64,000 nucleotides of DNA from NCBI RefSeq assembly GCF_010731535.1, contig NZ_AP022581.1, forward strand, positions 310,001 to 374,000, given 5' to 3'. The stretch comes from Mycobacterium lacus. Lineage in GTDB: Bacteria > Actinomycetota > Actinomycetes > Mycobacteriales > Mycobacteriaceae. Every line of letters starts with the position of its first letter. Position 1 is the first letter of the stretch. The translations under genes and the position numbers were made by a program. The notes under the pieces were generated by a model that searched no databases, was not told the DNA's origin, and saw only the letters and a program-made list of their open reading frames with translations. Positions 8,010-17,050 of the stretch are shown in pieces.

Positions 8010-9211
8010 ATCCGCTGGCAGGCATCCGCGTGCTGGAGGTCGCCATGTACGGGTTCGTCCCGTCGGCGGGTGCGGTGCTGGCCGAATGGGGCGCCGACGT
8101 GGTCAAGGTCGAGCACGCCGTGACCGGCGATCCGCAACGCGGACTCCGGCAGACCGGCATGTTGCGGGTCGAAGGCGACCCGAACCCCAACATCGAACAC
8201 GCCAACCGCGGCAAGCGCAGCATCGGACTGGACATGTCGGTACCCGAGGGCAAGGAGGTGCTTTACGAGCTGGCGCGCCGTTCCGACGTGTTCCTGACCA
8301 GCTTCCTGCCCGGTGCGCGGCAGAAGTTCGGCATCGACGTGGACGACATTCGCGCGGTGAACCCGAAGATTATCTACGCCCGAGGCAGCGCGCTCGGCCC
8401 CCGCGGCGCGGAGTCCGTCAAGGGCGGCTATGACATGACCGCCTTCTGGTGCCGGGCCGGAACCGCCGCCACCATCACCCCGATGGGCTACGACGGGATG
8501 ATCAACCCGCCGGGGCCGGCGTACGGCGACACCATCTCCGGCACCAACCTCGCCGGTGGCATCGCGGCGGCGTTGCTCAAGCGCGAGCGTACCGGTGAAC
8601 CGTCCGTCGTCGACGTGTCGCTGCTGGGCAGCGGCCTGTGGTCCTTGGGCCACACGGTGGCGTTGACCATGCACCTGGGTCAGCTCATGCAAGCGCCGCC
8701 GCCGGGCATACACGGCTCCCCGGTCAACCCGCTCGTGGGGGTGTACCCGACCTCCGACGGCCGCTACATCTCGTTGGTGATGATGCAGCCCGGCAAGTTC
8801 TGGGCCGACGTGTGCCGGCATATCGATCGGCCGGAACTGGCCGACGATCCCCGGTTCGCGACCGCGGAGAAGATCGCCGCAAACACGGCAGATGCGGTGG
8901 AGATCTTGACCAAGGTCATCGCAACCCGCACGCTTGCCGAGTGGAGCGAACGCTTTGCGACGCTCGCCGGGCCGTGGGCGCCGGTGCAGGACACCCTGCA
9001 AGCGGCCGACGACGCCCAGGTCCGCGCGAACGAGTATGTGCTGCGCGCAGGCGAACTCGACCTGGTCGCCAACCCGGTCCAATTCGATGTCACCGCACCG
9101 CACACCGGGCCGGCACCCGGATTCGCCGAGCAGACCGACGAGATCCTGTTGGAACTCGGACTCGATTGGGACCGCATCATCGAACTCAAGACGGCCGGCG
9201 CCGTCACTTGA
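8006..9211 (+). CDS. CaiB/BaiF family III CoA-transferase
   Basis: 401 aa, full length. It would move CoA from a donor acyl-CoA to a carboxylic acid through an aspartyl-CoA anhydride; the conserved Asp is D175 in AYGDTISG. Other family marks are GIRVLEV near the N-terminus, LAEWGADVVKVEH, NRGKRSIGLDM and RRSDVFLTSFLPG. ATG 8006 overlaps the stop of the aldehyde dehydrogenase stub by 4 bp. Only 70 bp separate it from the first YrbE gene, so it may be the first gene of the mce transcript and could activate an imported acid. Racemase activity is an alternative family function. Confidence 0.87.
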   Translation: MNPLAGIRVLEVAMYGFVPSAGAVLAEWGADVVKVEHAVTGDPQRGLRQTGMLRVEGDPNPNIEHANRGKRSIGLDMSVPEGKEVLYELARRSDVFLTSFLPGARQKFGIDVDDIRAVNPKIIYARGSALGPRGAESVKGGYDMTAFWCRAGTAATITPMGYDGMINPPGPAYGDTISGTNLAGGIAAALLKRERTGEPSVVDVSLLGSGLWSLGHTVALTMHLGQLMQAPPPGIHGSPVNPLVGVYPTSDGRYISLVMMQPGKFWADVCRHIDRPELADDPRFATAEKIAANTADAVEILTKVIATRTLAEWSERFATLAGPWAPVQDTLQAADDAQVRANEYVLRAGELDLVANPVQFDVTAPHTGPAPGFAEQTDEILLELGLDWDRIIELKTAGAVT

Positions 9212-9281
9212 GTACAGCAGGGAGCCGGAGATCCTGAAATGCTTGAGCCGAACGCCTGTCTCGTAACGTCGGAAGGATCTG

Positions 9282-10106
9282 ATGCCGATGGCAGATAGGC
9301 GCGTCGACCGCTGGTCACCCGGATTGCCCCCGCTGAAACTGAAATGGGACCTCTCCGGGCCCATGCAGGCAGTCGGGGGCTTGTTTGCGATGTCGGCGGA
9401 CGCCGTCAAGTTCGTATTTCGACGGCCTTTCCAGGCACGCGAGTTCTTGGAACAGTCATGGTTTGTCGCGCGCGTTTCGCTGGCCCCCACGCTGTTGGTG
9501 GCCATCCCGTTTACCGTCCTGGTCAGTTTCACGCTCAACATCTTGTTGCGTGAACTGGGCGCCGCGGACCTCTCGGGTGCGGGTGCCGCGTTCGGCGCGG
9601 TCACCCAGGTGGGCCCGCTGGTTACGGTGTTGATCGTGGCGGGCGCGGGTGCCACGGCGATGTGCGCGGATCTTGGGTCGCGAACCATCCGCGAGGAGAT
9701 CGACGCGATGGAGGTACTGGGGATCAACCCGGTGCAACGCCTCGTGACACCGCGGATGCTGGCCTCGGGGTTGGTGGCCCTATTGCTCAACAGCCTGGTC
9801 GTCATCATCGGAATTCTGGGCGGCTATACGTTCTCGGTATTCGTCCAGGACGTCAATCCCGGCGCATTCGCCGCAGGCATCACCCTGTTGACCGGCGTCC
9901 CCGAGGTGATCATTTCCTGTGTCAAGGCAGCGCTTTTCGGCCTCATCGCCGGATTGGTGGCGTGCTATCGCGGCCTGATCATCAGTGGCGGGGGCGCCAA
10001 GGCCGTTGGCAACGCGGTGAACGAGACCGTGGTCTACGCCTTCATGTCGCTGTTCGTCGTCAACGTGGTCGTCACCGCGATCGGCATCAAGATGACGGCG
10101 AAGTAA
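9282..10106 (+). CDS. yrbEA: YrbE/MlaE-type permease subunit A of an mce locus
   Basis: 274-aa integral membrane protein, one of two permease subunits of a Mce ABC-type lipid importer. It has about five membrane segments (first near residues 62-88) and the YrbE/MlaE signature EEIDAMEVLGINPVQRL in the loop expected to contact the ATPase. The ATPase (Mkl/MceG) is not in this window and is normally shared between mce loci. ATG 9282 follows GGAAGG. The next gene starts 13 bp downstream. Confidence 0.92.
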   Translation: MPMADRRVDRWSPGLPPLKLKWDLSGPMQAVGGLFAMSADAVKFVFRRPFQAREFLEQSWFVARVSLAPTLLVAIPFTVLVSFTLNILLRELGAADLSGAGAAFGAVTQVGPLVTVLIVAGAGATAMCADLGSRTIREEIDAMEVLGINPVQRLVTPRMLASGLVALLLNSLVVIIGILGGYTFSVFVQDVNPGAFAAGITLLTGVPEVIISCVKAALFGLIAGLVACYRGLIISGGGAKAVGNAVNETVVYAFMSLFVVNVVVTAIGIKMTAK

Positions 10107-10119
10107 CGGGGGAGATGCG

Positions 10120-10965
10120 ATGACGCTGCGCGCCGCCTATCCCGGGCTGTTCCGCCAACTCGAACGCCCGATAGGCACCCTCAACCGAATTGGCGATCAC
10201 ACCATTTTCTACGGGAAGGCGATCGCTGGGGCACCGTTTGCGGCGGTGCACTACCGGCGCGAGGTCATCCGGCTGATTGCCGAGATCAGCATGGGCGCAG
10301 GCACTTTGGCGATGATCGGCGGAACCGTGGTGATCGTCGGCTTCCTGACGCTGGCCGCGGGCGGCACGCTGGCCGTTCAGGGCTACAGCTCGCTGGGAAA
10401 TATCGGTATCGAGGCGCTGACCGGCTTTCTCGCCGCGTTCATCAATGTGCGTATTTCGGCGCCAGTGGTCGCCGGGATCGGCCTGGCGGCAACCTTCGGC
10501 GCCGGGGTGACCGCTCAGCTGGGTGCCATGCGGATCAACGAAGAGATCGACGCGCTGGAAAGCATGGCCATTCGCCCGATTTCGTACCTGGTGAGCACCC
10601 GGATCCTGGCCGGAATGCTCGCGATCACGCCGCTGTACAGCATCGCGGTGATCCTGTCATTCGTCGCCAGCCAGTTCACCACGACCTTCCTGTTCGGGCA
10701 GTCGGAAGGATTGTACGCCCACTACTTCAACACATTCCTGAACCCGATCGACTTGTTGTGGTCGTTCCTGCAAGCCGTCCTCATGGCGCTCACCATCTTG
10801 CTGATCCACACGTACTACGGCTATTTCGCTTCCGGTGGACCATCCGGCGTCGGCAACGCGACTGGAAACGCGGTGCGCACCTCGCTTGTCGTCGTGGTGT
10901 CGGTAACGCTGCTGGTTTCGCTGTCTATTTACGGTAGCAACGGCAACTTCAACCTGTCGGGATAG
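10120..10965 (+). CDS. yrbEB: YrbE/MlaE-type permease subunit B of an mce locus
   Basis: 281 aa. Second permease subunit, with the same fold and the loop signature NEEIDALESMAIRPISYLV. About five membrane segments; the end TLLVSLSIYGSNGNFNLSG is typical of B subunits. ATG 10120 follows a GGGGGAG site and couples closely to both neighbours. It is expected to pair with the A subunit in the inner membrane. Confidence 0.92.
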   Translation: MTLRAAYPGLFRQLERPIGTLNRIGDHTIFYGKAIAGAPFAAVHYRREVIRLIAEISMGAGTLAMIGGTVVIVGFLTLAAGGTLAVQGYSSLGNIGIEALTGFLAAFINVRISAPVVAGIGLAATFGAGVTAQLGAMRINEEIDALESMAIRPISYLVSTRILAGMLAITPLYSIAVILSFVASQFTTTFLFGQSEGLYAHYFNTFLNPIDLLWSFLQAVLMALTILLIHTYYGYFASGGPSGVGNATGNAVRTSLVVVVSVTLLVSLSIYGSNGNFNLSG

Positions 10966-10985
10966 GAGAGGATGGGAACAGAAGA

Positions 10986-12263
10986 GTGACGGGAAATCTC
11001 GGACCGGGTCCCATCCACCGGTCTGAAACCACCAGTGCGGCAGCGCCGATCGGCGCTTCGCCGGGGCAGCACTTCGGCGCCCGATCGTACGGGCGACCGC
11101 TGGCCGGCCTGGCGACCGTTGCGGTGGTCGTCGCGATCTTCGTGCTGGCGGTGGGCCTGTTCCGGGGCAGCTTCACCGAAACCGTGCCGGTGACCGTGAT
11201 CTCGCCACGCGCCGGCCTGGTGATGAACCCGGACGCCAAGGTGAAGATGCGCGGCGTGCAGGTGGGCAAGGTTGCCTCGATCGAATCGCTGCCGAACGGC
11301 CAAGCGGCCATCCACCTGGCGATGTACCCGTCGCAGTTGGGTTACATTCCCGCCAACGTGCTCGTCGACATCACGTCATCGACGGTGTTCGGCGCCAAGT
11401 TCGTCCAACTGGTAGCACCCGCCGAGCCCTCGGCGCAGCGGCTACACGCCGGCCAAACGCTGCAGGGCAAGCACGTCATGGTCGAAATCAACACGGTGTT
11501 TCAGCAACTGACGTCGGTGCTGTCGAAGCTCGATCCGGCCAAGCTCAATGAGACACTGGGCGCGCTGGCAAGGGCGTTCAACGGGCGTGGCGCAAAGATC
11601 GGTCAATCGCTCAGCGACCTGGATTCGCTTCTGGCCAAGCTGGATCCGAGCCTTCCCGCATTGAGTTACGACATCGCTGTCTCGCCGGAGGTGTTCAACG
11701 CCTATTCCGACGCGGCGCCCAACCTGGTGAAGACCGCCGCTAACGCGACGCGGATCAGCCAGACGATTGTCGACGAGCAGCGCAACCTGGATGCGTTGCT
11801 GGTCAGCGCGATCGGATTGGCCGACATCGGCAATGACGTCGTGGGCACCAACCGCAAGCCGCTCACCGATGTGCTGCATCTGCTGGTGCCCACCACCGAC
11901 CTGACCAACGCCTACAACAAGGCGCTGACGTGCGGCTTGGGCGGGGTCGCGAAGCAGGCCACGCTTCCGCCGTTGCTCGAGCCGGGCATCTGGTTGTCGG
12001 CCAGTCTGGTGTGGGGCGCCGAACGCTACCGATACCCAACGCATTTGCCCAAGGTGGCGGCGACGGGCGGCCCGCAGTGCGTGGGCCTTCCGAACATTCC
12101 CTTCAATACGAGTCCGCCGTTCGTCGTCGCCGATGTCGGCGCCAACCCGTGGGAGTACGGAAACCCGCAACTGCTGATCAACTCCGACCTGCTGAAACAG
12201 CTGCTCTACGGGCCCATCGCCGGCCCACCGCGCAACTCCGCTCAGATCGGAGAACCCGGATGA
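10986..12263 (+). CDS. mceA: MceA family substrate-binding protein
   Basis: 425 aa. One N-terminal membrane anchor (about 38-59), then the MlaD/Mce domain at about 68-145 (SPRAGLVMNPDAKVKMRGVQ, VQVGKVASIES), then a helical Mce_1 region. Mce proteins are thought to form hexamers or needles that carry lipids across the envelope. A Pro/Ser-rich cytoplasmic tail of about 35 residues precedes the anchor. Start GTG 10986 is 20 bp after the permease stop. Its stop overlaps the mceB start as ATGA. Confidence 0.92.
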   Translation: MTGNLGPGPIHRSETTSAAAPIGASPGQHFGARSYGRPLAGLATVAVVVAIFVLAVGLFRGSFTETVPVTVISPRAGLVMNPDAKVKMRGVQVGKVASIESLPNGQAAIHLAMYPSQLGYIPANVLVDITSSTVFGAKFVQLVAPAEPSAQRLHAGQTLQGKHVMVEINTVFQQLTSVLSKLDPAKLNETLGALARAFNGRGAKIGQSLSDLDSLLAKLDPSLPALSYDIAVSPEVFNAYSDAAPNLVKTAANATRISQTIVDEQRNLDALLVSAIGLADIGNDVVGTNRKPLTDVLHLLVPTTDLTNAYNKALTCGLGGVAKQATLPPLLEPGIWLSASLVWGAERYRYPTHLPKVAATGGPQCVGLPNIPFNTSPPFVVADVGANPWEYGNPQLLINSDLLKQLLYGPIAGPPRNSAQIGEPG

Positions 12264-13282
12264 GGACGCGCGCCACGCTGATCAAATTCGCGGTCTTCGG
12301 GGTCGTGATGGCGGTGCTGACCGCCTTCCTGTTCTTCATCTTCGGCCAATACCGGACCGGTGCGACGACCGGGTATTCGGCAGTGTTCGCCGACGCATCG
12401 CGTCTCAAGGCGGGGCAGTCGGTGCGGGTCGCCGGGATCAGGGTGGGTACGGTCAACAGCGTTTCGCTGCGGCCGGACAAGAAAGTCCTGGTGAAATTCG
12501 ACGCGGATCGCAACGTGGTCCTCACCGAGGGCACCAGAGCGGCGGTCCGCTACCTCAACCTGGTCGGCGATCGGTATCTGGAGCTCATGGACGGCCCGGG
12601 CTCGGCCAAACGGCTGCCGGCCGGCGGGCAGATTCCCGTCGACCGCACATTACCGGCGCTTGACCTCGATCTGCTACTCGGCGGACTGAAACCCGTTGTC
12701 CGGGGCCTGAATCCGCAAGATGTCAATGCGTTGACGTCGGCGCTGTTGCAGATATTCCAAGGGCAGGGCGACACCCTGCGTTCGCTGTTTGCCAAGACGT
12801 CCACGTTTTCGAATGCCTTGGCGGACAACGATCAAACGGTGCAGCAACTGATCGACAACCTGAACACCGTGGTGGCCACGATCGATAAGGAAGGCGGCAA
12901 GTTTTCGAGCGCCATCGACCGCCTCGAACGACTGATCAGCGGCCTTTCCCAAGACCGTGACCCGATCGGCGCGGCGATCGATTCGCTGGACAGGGGGACC
13001 GCCTCGCTGACCGATCTGCTGTCGAACGCGAGACGGCCGCTGGCCGGCTCCGTGGACCAGCTCAACCGGACGGCCCCGCTCCTCGATCAGGACAAGGATC
13101 GCATCGACGCTGCCCTGCAGAAGCTGCCGGAGAACTACCGCAAGCTGGTGCGACTTGGCACCATGGGCAGCACCATTCCGTATTACGTCTGCGGTTTGTG
13201 GCTGCGGGGTACGGACCTGCAGGGCCGCACCGTGGTTGCCCCGTGGTTTAAGTCGGATGCCGGAAGGTGCTCGGAGCCCTGA
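12260..13282 (+). CDS. mceB: MceB family protein
   Basis: 340 aa starting at ATG 12260 inside the mceA stop (ATGA). An anchor at residues 8-28 is followed by the Mce domain (ASRLKAGQSVRVAGIRVGTV) and a helical region with many polar heptads (about 150-290). The frame is open further upstream, but that part is antisense-like noise within mceA. The C-terminal segment has a Cys pair (YYVCGLW, GRCSEP) common in MceB proteins. The stop overlaps the mceC start by one base. Confidence 0.92.
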   Translation: MRTRATLIKFAVFGVVMAVLTAFLFFIFGQYRTGATTGYSAVFADASRLKAGQSVRVAGIRVGTVNSVSLRPDKKVLVKFDADRNVVLTEGTRAAVRYLNLVGDRYLELMDGPGSAKRLPAGGQIPVDRTLPALDLDLLLGGLKPVVRGLNPQDVNALTSALLQIFQGQGDTLRSLFAKTSTFSNALADNDQTVQQLIDNLNTVVATIDKEGGKFSSAIDRLERLISGLSQDRDPIGAAIDSLDRGTASLTDLLSNARRPLAGSVDQLNRTAPLLDQDKDRIDAALQKLPENYRKLVRLGTMGSTIPYYVCGLWLRGTDLQGRTVVAPWFKSDAGRCSEP

Positions 13283-14400
13283 TGCTGAGATATCGCGGAG
13301 TTGGGCTGATCAGGGCCGGATTCATCGGCGCTGTCTTGGTTGTGCTCGTCATCCTGGTGGGCCTGTCGCCGGAACGGTTGATCTCGTGGGCAACGATGGT
13401 CAGGTACCAGGCCTTGTTCTCCGAAGCCGGCGGCCTCGCGCTGGGCAACGCCGTGACGGTTTCGGGGGTCAAAGTCGGCACGGTGTCCAGTGTTTCGCTG
13501 CAAAAAGGCGATGCCCTGGTGACGTTCATGATCAAGGGGAGCGTTCCGCTCGGCTCGCAAACCAGCGCGCATATCCGGACCGGTACCCTGCTCGGCGAAC
13601 GGGTGCTGACCTTGGAGTCGGCCGGCAGCGGCACGCTGCGTCCGATGGCCGTCATCCCGGTCTCGCGCACGTCGTCCCCCTACTCTTTGACCGACGCCGT
13701 CAGCGACGTGACGACGAACTTCGCCGGTACCGACACCGGATCGCTGAACCAGTCGCTCGATACGTTGTCGGCGACGCTCGACCAGATCGCGCCGCAATTG
13801 GGGCCGACTTTCGACGGGCTGACGCGGTTGTCGCGAAGCCTCAACAGCCGCAACGAAAAACTGGGCGATCTTTTCAAGACCGCCAGCGATGTCACGGGAA
13901 TACTGTCCGAGCGCAGCCAACAGGTCAACGCCCTCATCCTCAACGCCGACGATCTGCTCGAGGTATTGGCGGCGCGTCGGCAGGAGATCGTCGACCTGCT
14001 GGCCAACACGTCGGCGGTGGCCAAGCAGCTGTCGGGAGTGGTGCACGACAACGAAAGTGAGCTGGCGCCGACGTTGGAGAGGCTGAACTCGGTGGTAGCG
14101 ATGCTGGAGAAGAACCGAGATAACATCAGCAAAGCGTTGCCGGCTCTGGCGAAGTATCAAATCTCGTTGGGCGAGGCCGTCGCCGGCGGCTTCTATTACC
14201 AGGCGTTCGTACCGAACCTGCTTGTCGGGCAACTCTTCCAGCCGTTCCTCGACTACCTCTTCGGTTTCCGCACCTTCGACACCGCGACCGGTCCCGGCAC
14301 GCCCTCGACCGTGCCGCGGTCGTTGTTCCCGTTCCCGTACAACGGGATTCCCCCCTGCGATGGCTGTACGTTGGGTGGCAGGATCGGGGGCGGACAGTGA
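13282..14400 (+). CDS. mceC: MceC family protein
   Basis: 372 aa from ATG 13282 (TGATG overlap with mceB); GTG 13267 is an in-frame alternative inside mceB. The anchor is at about 9-28 and the Mce domain at about 40-115 (GGLALGNAVTVSGVKVGTV), followed by a long helical region. The end carries IPPCDGCTLGGRIGG. The stop overlaps the mceD start as TGATG. Confidence 0.9.
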   Translation: MLRYRGVGLIRAGFIGAVLVVLVILVGLSPERLISWATMVRYQALFSEAGGLALGNAVTVSGVKVGTVSSVSLQKGDALVTFMIKGSVPLGSQTSAHIRTGTLLGERVLTLESAGSGTLRPMAVIPVSRTSSPYSLTDAVSDVTTNFAGTDTGSLNQSLDTLSATLDQIAPQLGPTFDGLTRLSRSLNSRNEKLGDLFKTASDVTGILSERSQQVNALILNADDLLEVLAARRQEIVDLLANTSAVAKQLSGVVHDNESELAPTLERLNSVVAMLEKNRDNISKALPALAKYQISLGEAVAGGFYYQAFVPNLLVGQLFQPFLDYLFGFRTFDTATGPGTPSTVPRSLFPFPYNGIPPCDGCTLGGRIGGGQ

Positions 14401-15797
14401 TGTCACGGTTCACGCGAATGCCGCGCAAGAGGCCTATGGTCGCGGTCGTACTGGTAGCGCTGATCGTGGCCGGCGCGGCATTGGTCCTCCGCGATACCGT
14501 CTTCCGCCCGACGACGATTACCGCCTATTTCACGACCACCACCGCGATCTATCCCGGTGACGAGGTGCGGGTCTCCGGGGTAAAAGTCGGTCGGATCAAG
14601 TCCATCCAACCGCAGGGCACAGTAGCCAAGATGACGCTCCAGGTCGACCGGGACGTGCCCATTCCGGCGGATGCCAAAGCGGTCATCGTCGCGTCAAATC
14701 TGGTGGCCGCCCGCTACGTCCAGCTCGCACCGGCCTATCGGGACAGCGGGCCGATCATGCCCGACGGTGGCGTTATACCCGTCGAACGGACCGCGGTGCC
14801 GGTCGAATGGGACGAGGTCAAAGCCCAATTGATGCGGTTTGCAACGGATTTGGGACCCAGAAGTGGTGTGTCGGGCACGTCGGTGGGCCGGTTCATCGAC
14901 AGCGCCGCCAACGCGCTCGAGGGTACCGGCGACAAATTGCGGCAGACGCTGGCGCAACTGTCTGGCGTGGGGCGGATTCTCGCCAACGGTAGCGGCAACA
15001 TCGTCGATGTCATCAAGAACCTGCAAGCCTTCGTCACCGCGCTGCGCGACAGCAGCACCCAGATCGTCGCGTTCAACAATCGGCTGGCCACGCTCACCAG
15101 CGTGGTCGACGACAGCAGATCCGAGCTCGACGCGGCGCTGAGCGATCTGTCCACGGCGGTCGGCGAGGTGCAGCGATTCATCGCCGGCACGCGCAATCAG
15201 ACCAGCGAGCAAGTCGCCCGATTGGCCGATCTCACACAGATTCTCGTGGATAAGCGCATGGCGCTGGAAAACATTCTGCACGTCGCGCCGAATGCGATCG
15301 CCAACTTCTACAACGACTACAACCCCGACACCGGAACCATCGTCGGAGGCTTCGGGGTAATCAACGAGGCGAATCCCACATTTTCGGGTGTGCTCGTCCC
15401 GCTTCCCGTACCCGGTTGTTCCGCCACCGGCAGCATCGCGAACGTCACCGCGGTCGAATCGAGCAAACTGTGCGCGCTGTTCCTGGGCCCCGGGATGCGG
15501 CTGCTCAACTACAACAATCTGCCGATTCCCCTCGACCCATTCCTGCAGCCGTCGGCCCGCCCGGAGAGCATCATCTATACCGAGCCGCGCCTGGCGCCCG
15601 GTGGCGAGGGCCCGAAACCCGGACCGCCCGAAATCCCGCCCGCGGTGTCGGCGTATACCGGCCTGCCGGGAGATCCCGTCGGGCCGCCCGGGGCGGTGCC
15701 GCCGGCACGGATACCGGGCGCGGCGATGCCGTTGCCGCCCGCGCCGACGACGCCGGCGGAACCGTCACCGCTGCCAGCCGAAGAGGGCCAACCATGA
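14400..15797 (+). CDS. mceD: MceD family protein
   Basis: 465 aa from ATG 14400 (GTG 14397 is one codon upstream). The anchor is at about 13-31 and the Mce domain includes YPGDEVRVSGVKVGRIKSI. The helical region is followed by a Pro-rich tail of about 90 residues starting near EPRLAPGGEGPKPGPPE; such tails are usual for MceD and may cross the peptidoglycan or arabinogalactan. The stop overlaps mceE as ATGA. Confidence 0.9.
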   Translation: MSRFTRMPRKRPMVAVVLVALIVAGAALVLRDTVFRPTTITAYFTTTTAIYPGDEVRVSGVKVGRIKSIQPQGTVAKMTLQVDRDVPIPADAKAVIVASNLVAARYVQLAPAYRDSGPIMPDGGVIPVERTAVPVEWDEVKAQLMRFATDLGPRSGVSGTSVGRFIDSAANALEGTGDKLRQTLAQLSGVGRILANGSGNIVDVIKNLQAFVTALRDSSTQIVAFNNRLATLTSVVDDSRSELDAALSDLSTAVGEVQRFIAGTRNQTSEQVARLADLTQILVDKRMALENILHVAPNAIANFYNDYNPDTGTIVGGFGVINEANPTFSGVLVPLPVPGCSATGSIANVTAVESSKLCALFLGPGMRLLNYNNLPIPLDPFLQPSARPESIIYTEPRLAPGGEGPKPGPPEIPPAVSAYTGLPGDPVGPPGAVPPARIPGAAMPLPPAPTTPAEPSPLPAEEGQP

Positions 15798-17050
15798 CCG
15801 CCCGGGTTGTCGCTCGACGAGTGTTCGCCATCGGTTGTTGCGTGGTATTGACGGCGACGGGATGCGCATTCCACGGCCTGAACTCCCTACCGCTGCCCGG
15901 CGCGGTGGGACGCGGGCCGGGCGCCGACGTCTACCACGTCGAAATCGCGAACGTCGGAACGTTGGAGTCGAATTCGCCGGTGATGATCGATGATGTGGTG
16001 GTCGGCAGCGTAGGCCCGATGAGGGTGCGGGGCTGGCACGCCGATGTCGAGATCTCGGTCAAGCATGATGCAGTCGTTCCAGCCAACGCGGTAGCCAGCG
16101 TCGGTCAGACCAGCCTGCTGGGGTCGATGCATCTGGCGCTGAATCCGCCGCTCGGTCAGCCCGCGACCGGGCGCCTGCAACCGGGCGCCACCATCCCGCT
16201 GAACAAGTCGTCGACCTACCCGTCGACCGAGCGGACGCTGTCGTCGCTGTCGGTGATCGTCAACGGCGGGGGACTGGGGCAGATCGAAGACATCGTGCAC
16301 AATTTCAGTGCCGCGTTGGCCGGCCGCCAGGGCGCGGTCCGTGACCTGATTACTCGCCTGGACAAGTTCGTGGGCACACTGGATGACCAGCGCGACAACC
16401 TGATCGCGTCCATCCAGGCGTTGAACCGGCTGGCCGCTACGTTCGCCGGACAGCGCGACGTCATTTCCCAGGCGCTGCGTAAGGTACCGCCGGCGCTTGA
16501 GGTTCTGATCAATGAGCGGCCCCGGATCGTGACGGCACTCGAGAAGCTCGGCACCTTCAGCGACACGGCAAACAAACTCGTCAACGACGCGCAGGCCGAT
16601 CTCGTCAAGAACCTGAAAAACCTGGAGCCCACCATCCGCGCGCTCGCGGACCTCGGACCCGACCTCGGCGTGGCGCTCGCGCAGGCGCCGATTTGGCCGT
16701 TCCCCCAGAACCTCATCAACCGAGGTGTCCGAGGCGACTACTTCAACCTGTTTGCTCAGTTGGACTTGACGATTCCTCGGCTCAAGCGCGGCCTGATGTT
16801 GGGGACCCATTGGGGGCAGTTGCACGAACCGGAGCCACCGGCGCCGGGCGAACCCTTCTACCTGAATTACACGCGTGATCCACTACGGGCCGGCGTGGCG
16901 GGACCCCCGCCCGGTTCTCCGCTTCCCGGGCCGCCGCCCGCCGCCGTACCGGCGCCGGCGGCGGGTATTGGTGAAATGCTGCCGCCCACAACGGATCAGA
17001 GTGCGTCTGTGCCGCCATTGGAGGCACCGGCGACGGGGGCGGGTGGATAG
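15794..17050 (+). CDS. mceE: MceE family lipoprotein
   Basis: 418 aa from ATG 15794 inside the mceD stop. It has a lipoprotein signal: basic start (ARRVF), hydrophobic stretch, and a lipobox ending at Cys24 (LTATGC), as is normal for the E subunit, so membrane attachment is by lipid. The Mce domain follows (NSPVMIDDVVVGSVG). A Pro-rich C-terminus of about 60 residues resembles that of MceD. The stop TAG shares its last G with the GTG start of mceF. Confidence 0.9.
   Translation: MTARVVARRVFAIGCCVVLTATGCAFHGLNSLPLPGAVGRGPGADVYHVEIANVGTLESNSPVMIDDVVVGSVGPMRVRGWHADVEISVKHDAVVPANAVASVGQTSLLGSMHLALNPPLGQPATGRLQPGATIPLNKSSTYPSTERTLSSLSVIVNGGGLGQIEDIVHNFSAALAGRQGAVRDLITRLDKFVGTLDDQRDNLIASIQALNRLAATFAGQRDVISQALRKVPPALEVLINERPRIVTALEKLGTFSDTANKLVNDAQADLVKNLKNLEPTIRALADLGPDLGVALAQAPIWPFPQNLINRGVRGDYFNLFAQLDLTIPRLKRGLMLGTHWGQLHEPEPPAPGEPFYLNYTRDPLRAGVAGPPPGSPLPGPPPAAVPAPAAGIGEMLPPTTDQSASVPPLEAPATGAGG

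Noticed and set aside
7592..9808. A 738-codon open frame on the minus strand across the aldehyde dehydrogenase stub, CoA-transferase and YrbE gene
   Set aside because: It is antisense to well-supported genes, has low-complexity Arg/Gly/His-rich translation and no recognisable domain; typical of high-GC third-position bias.
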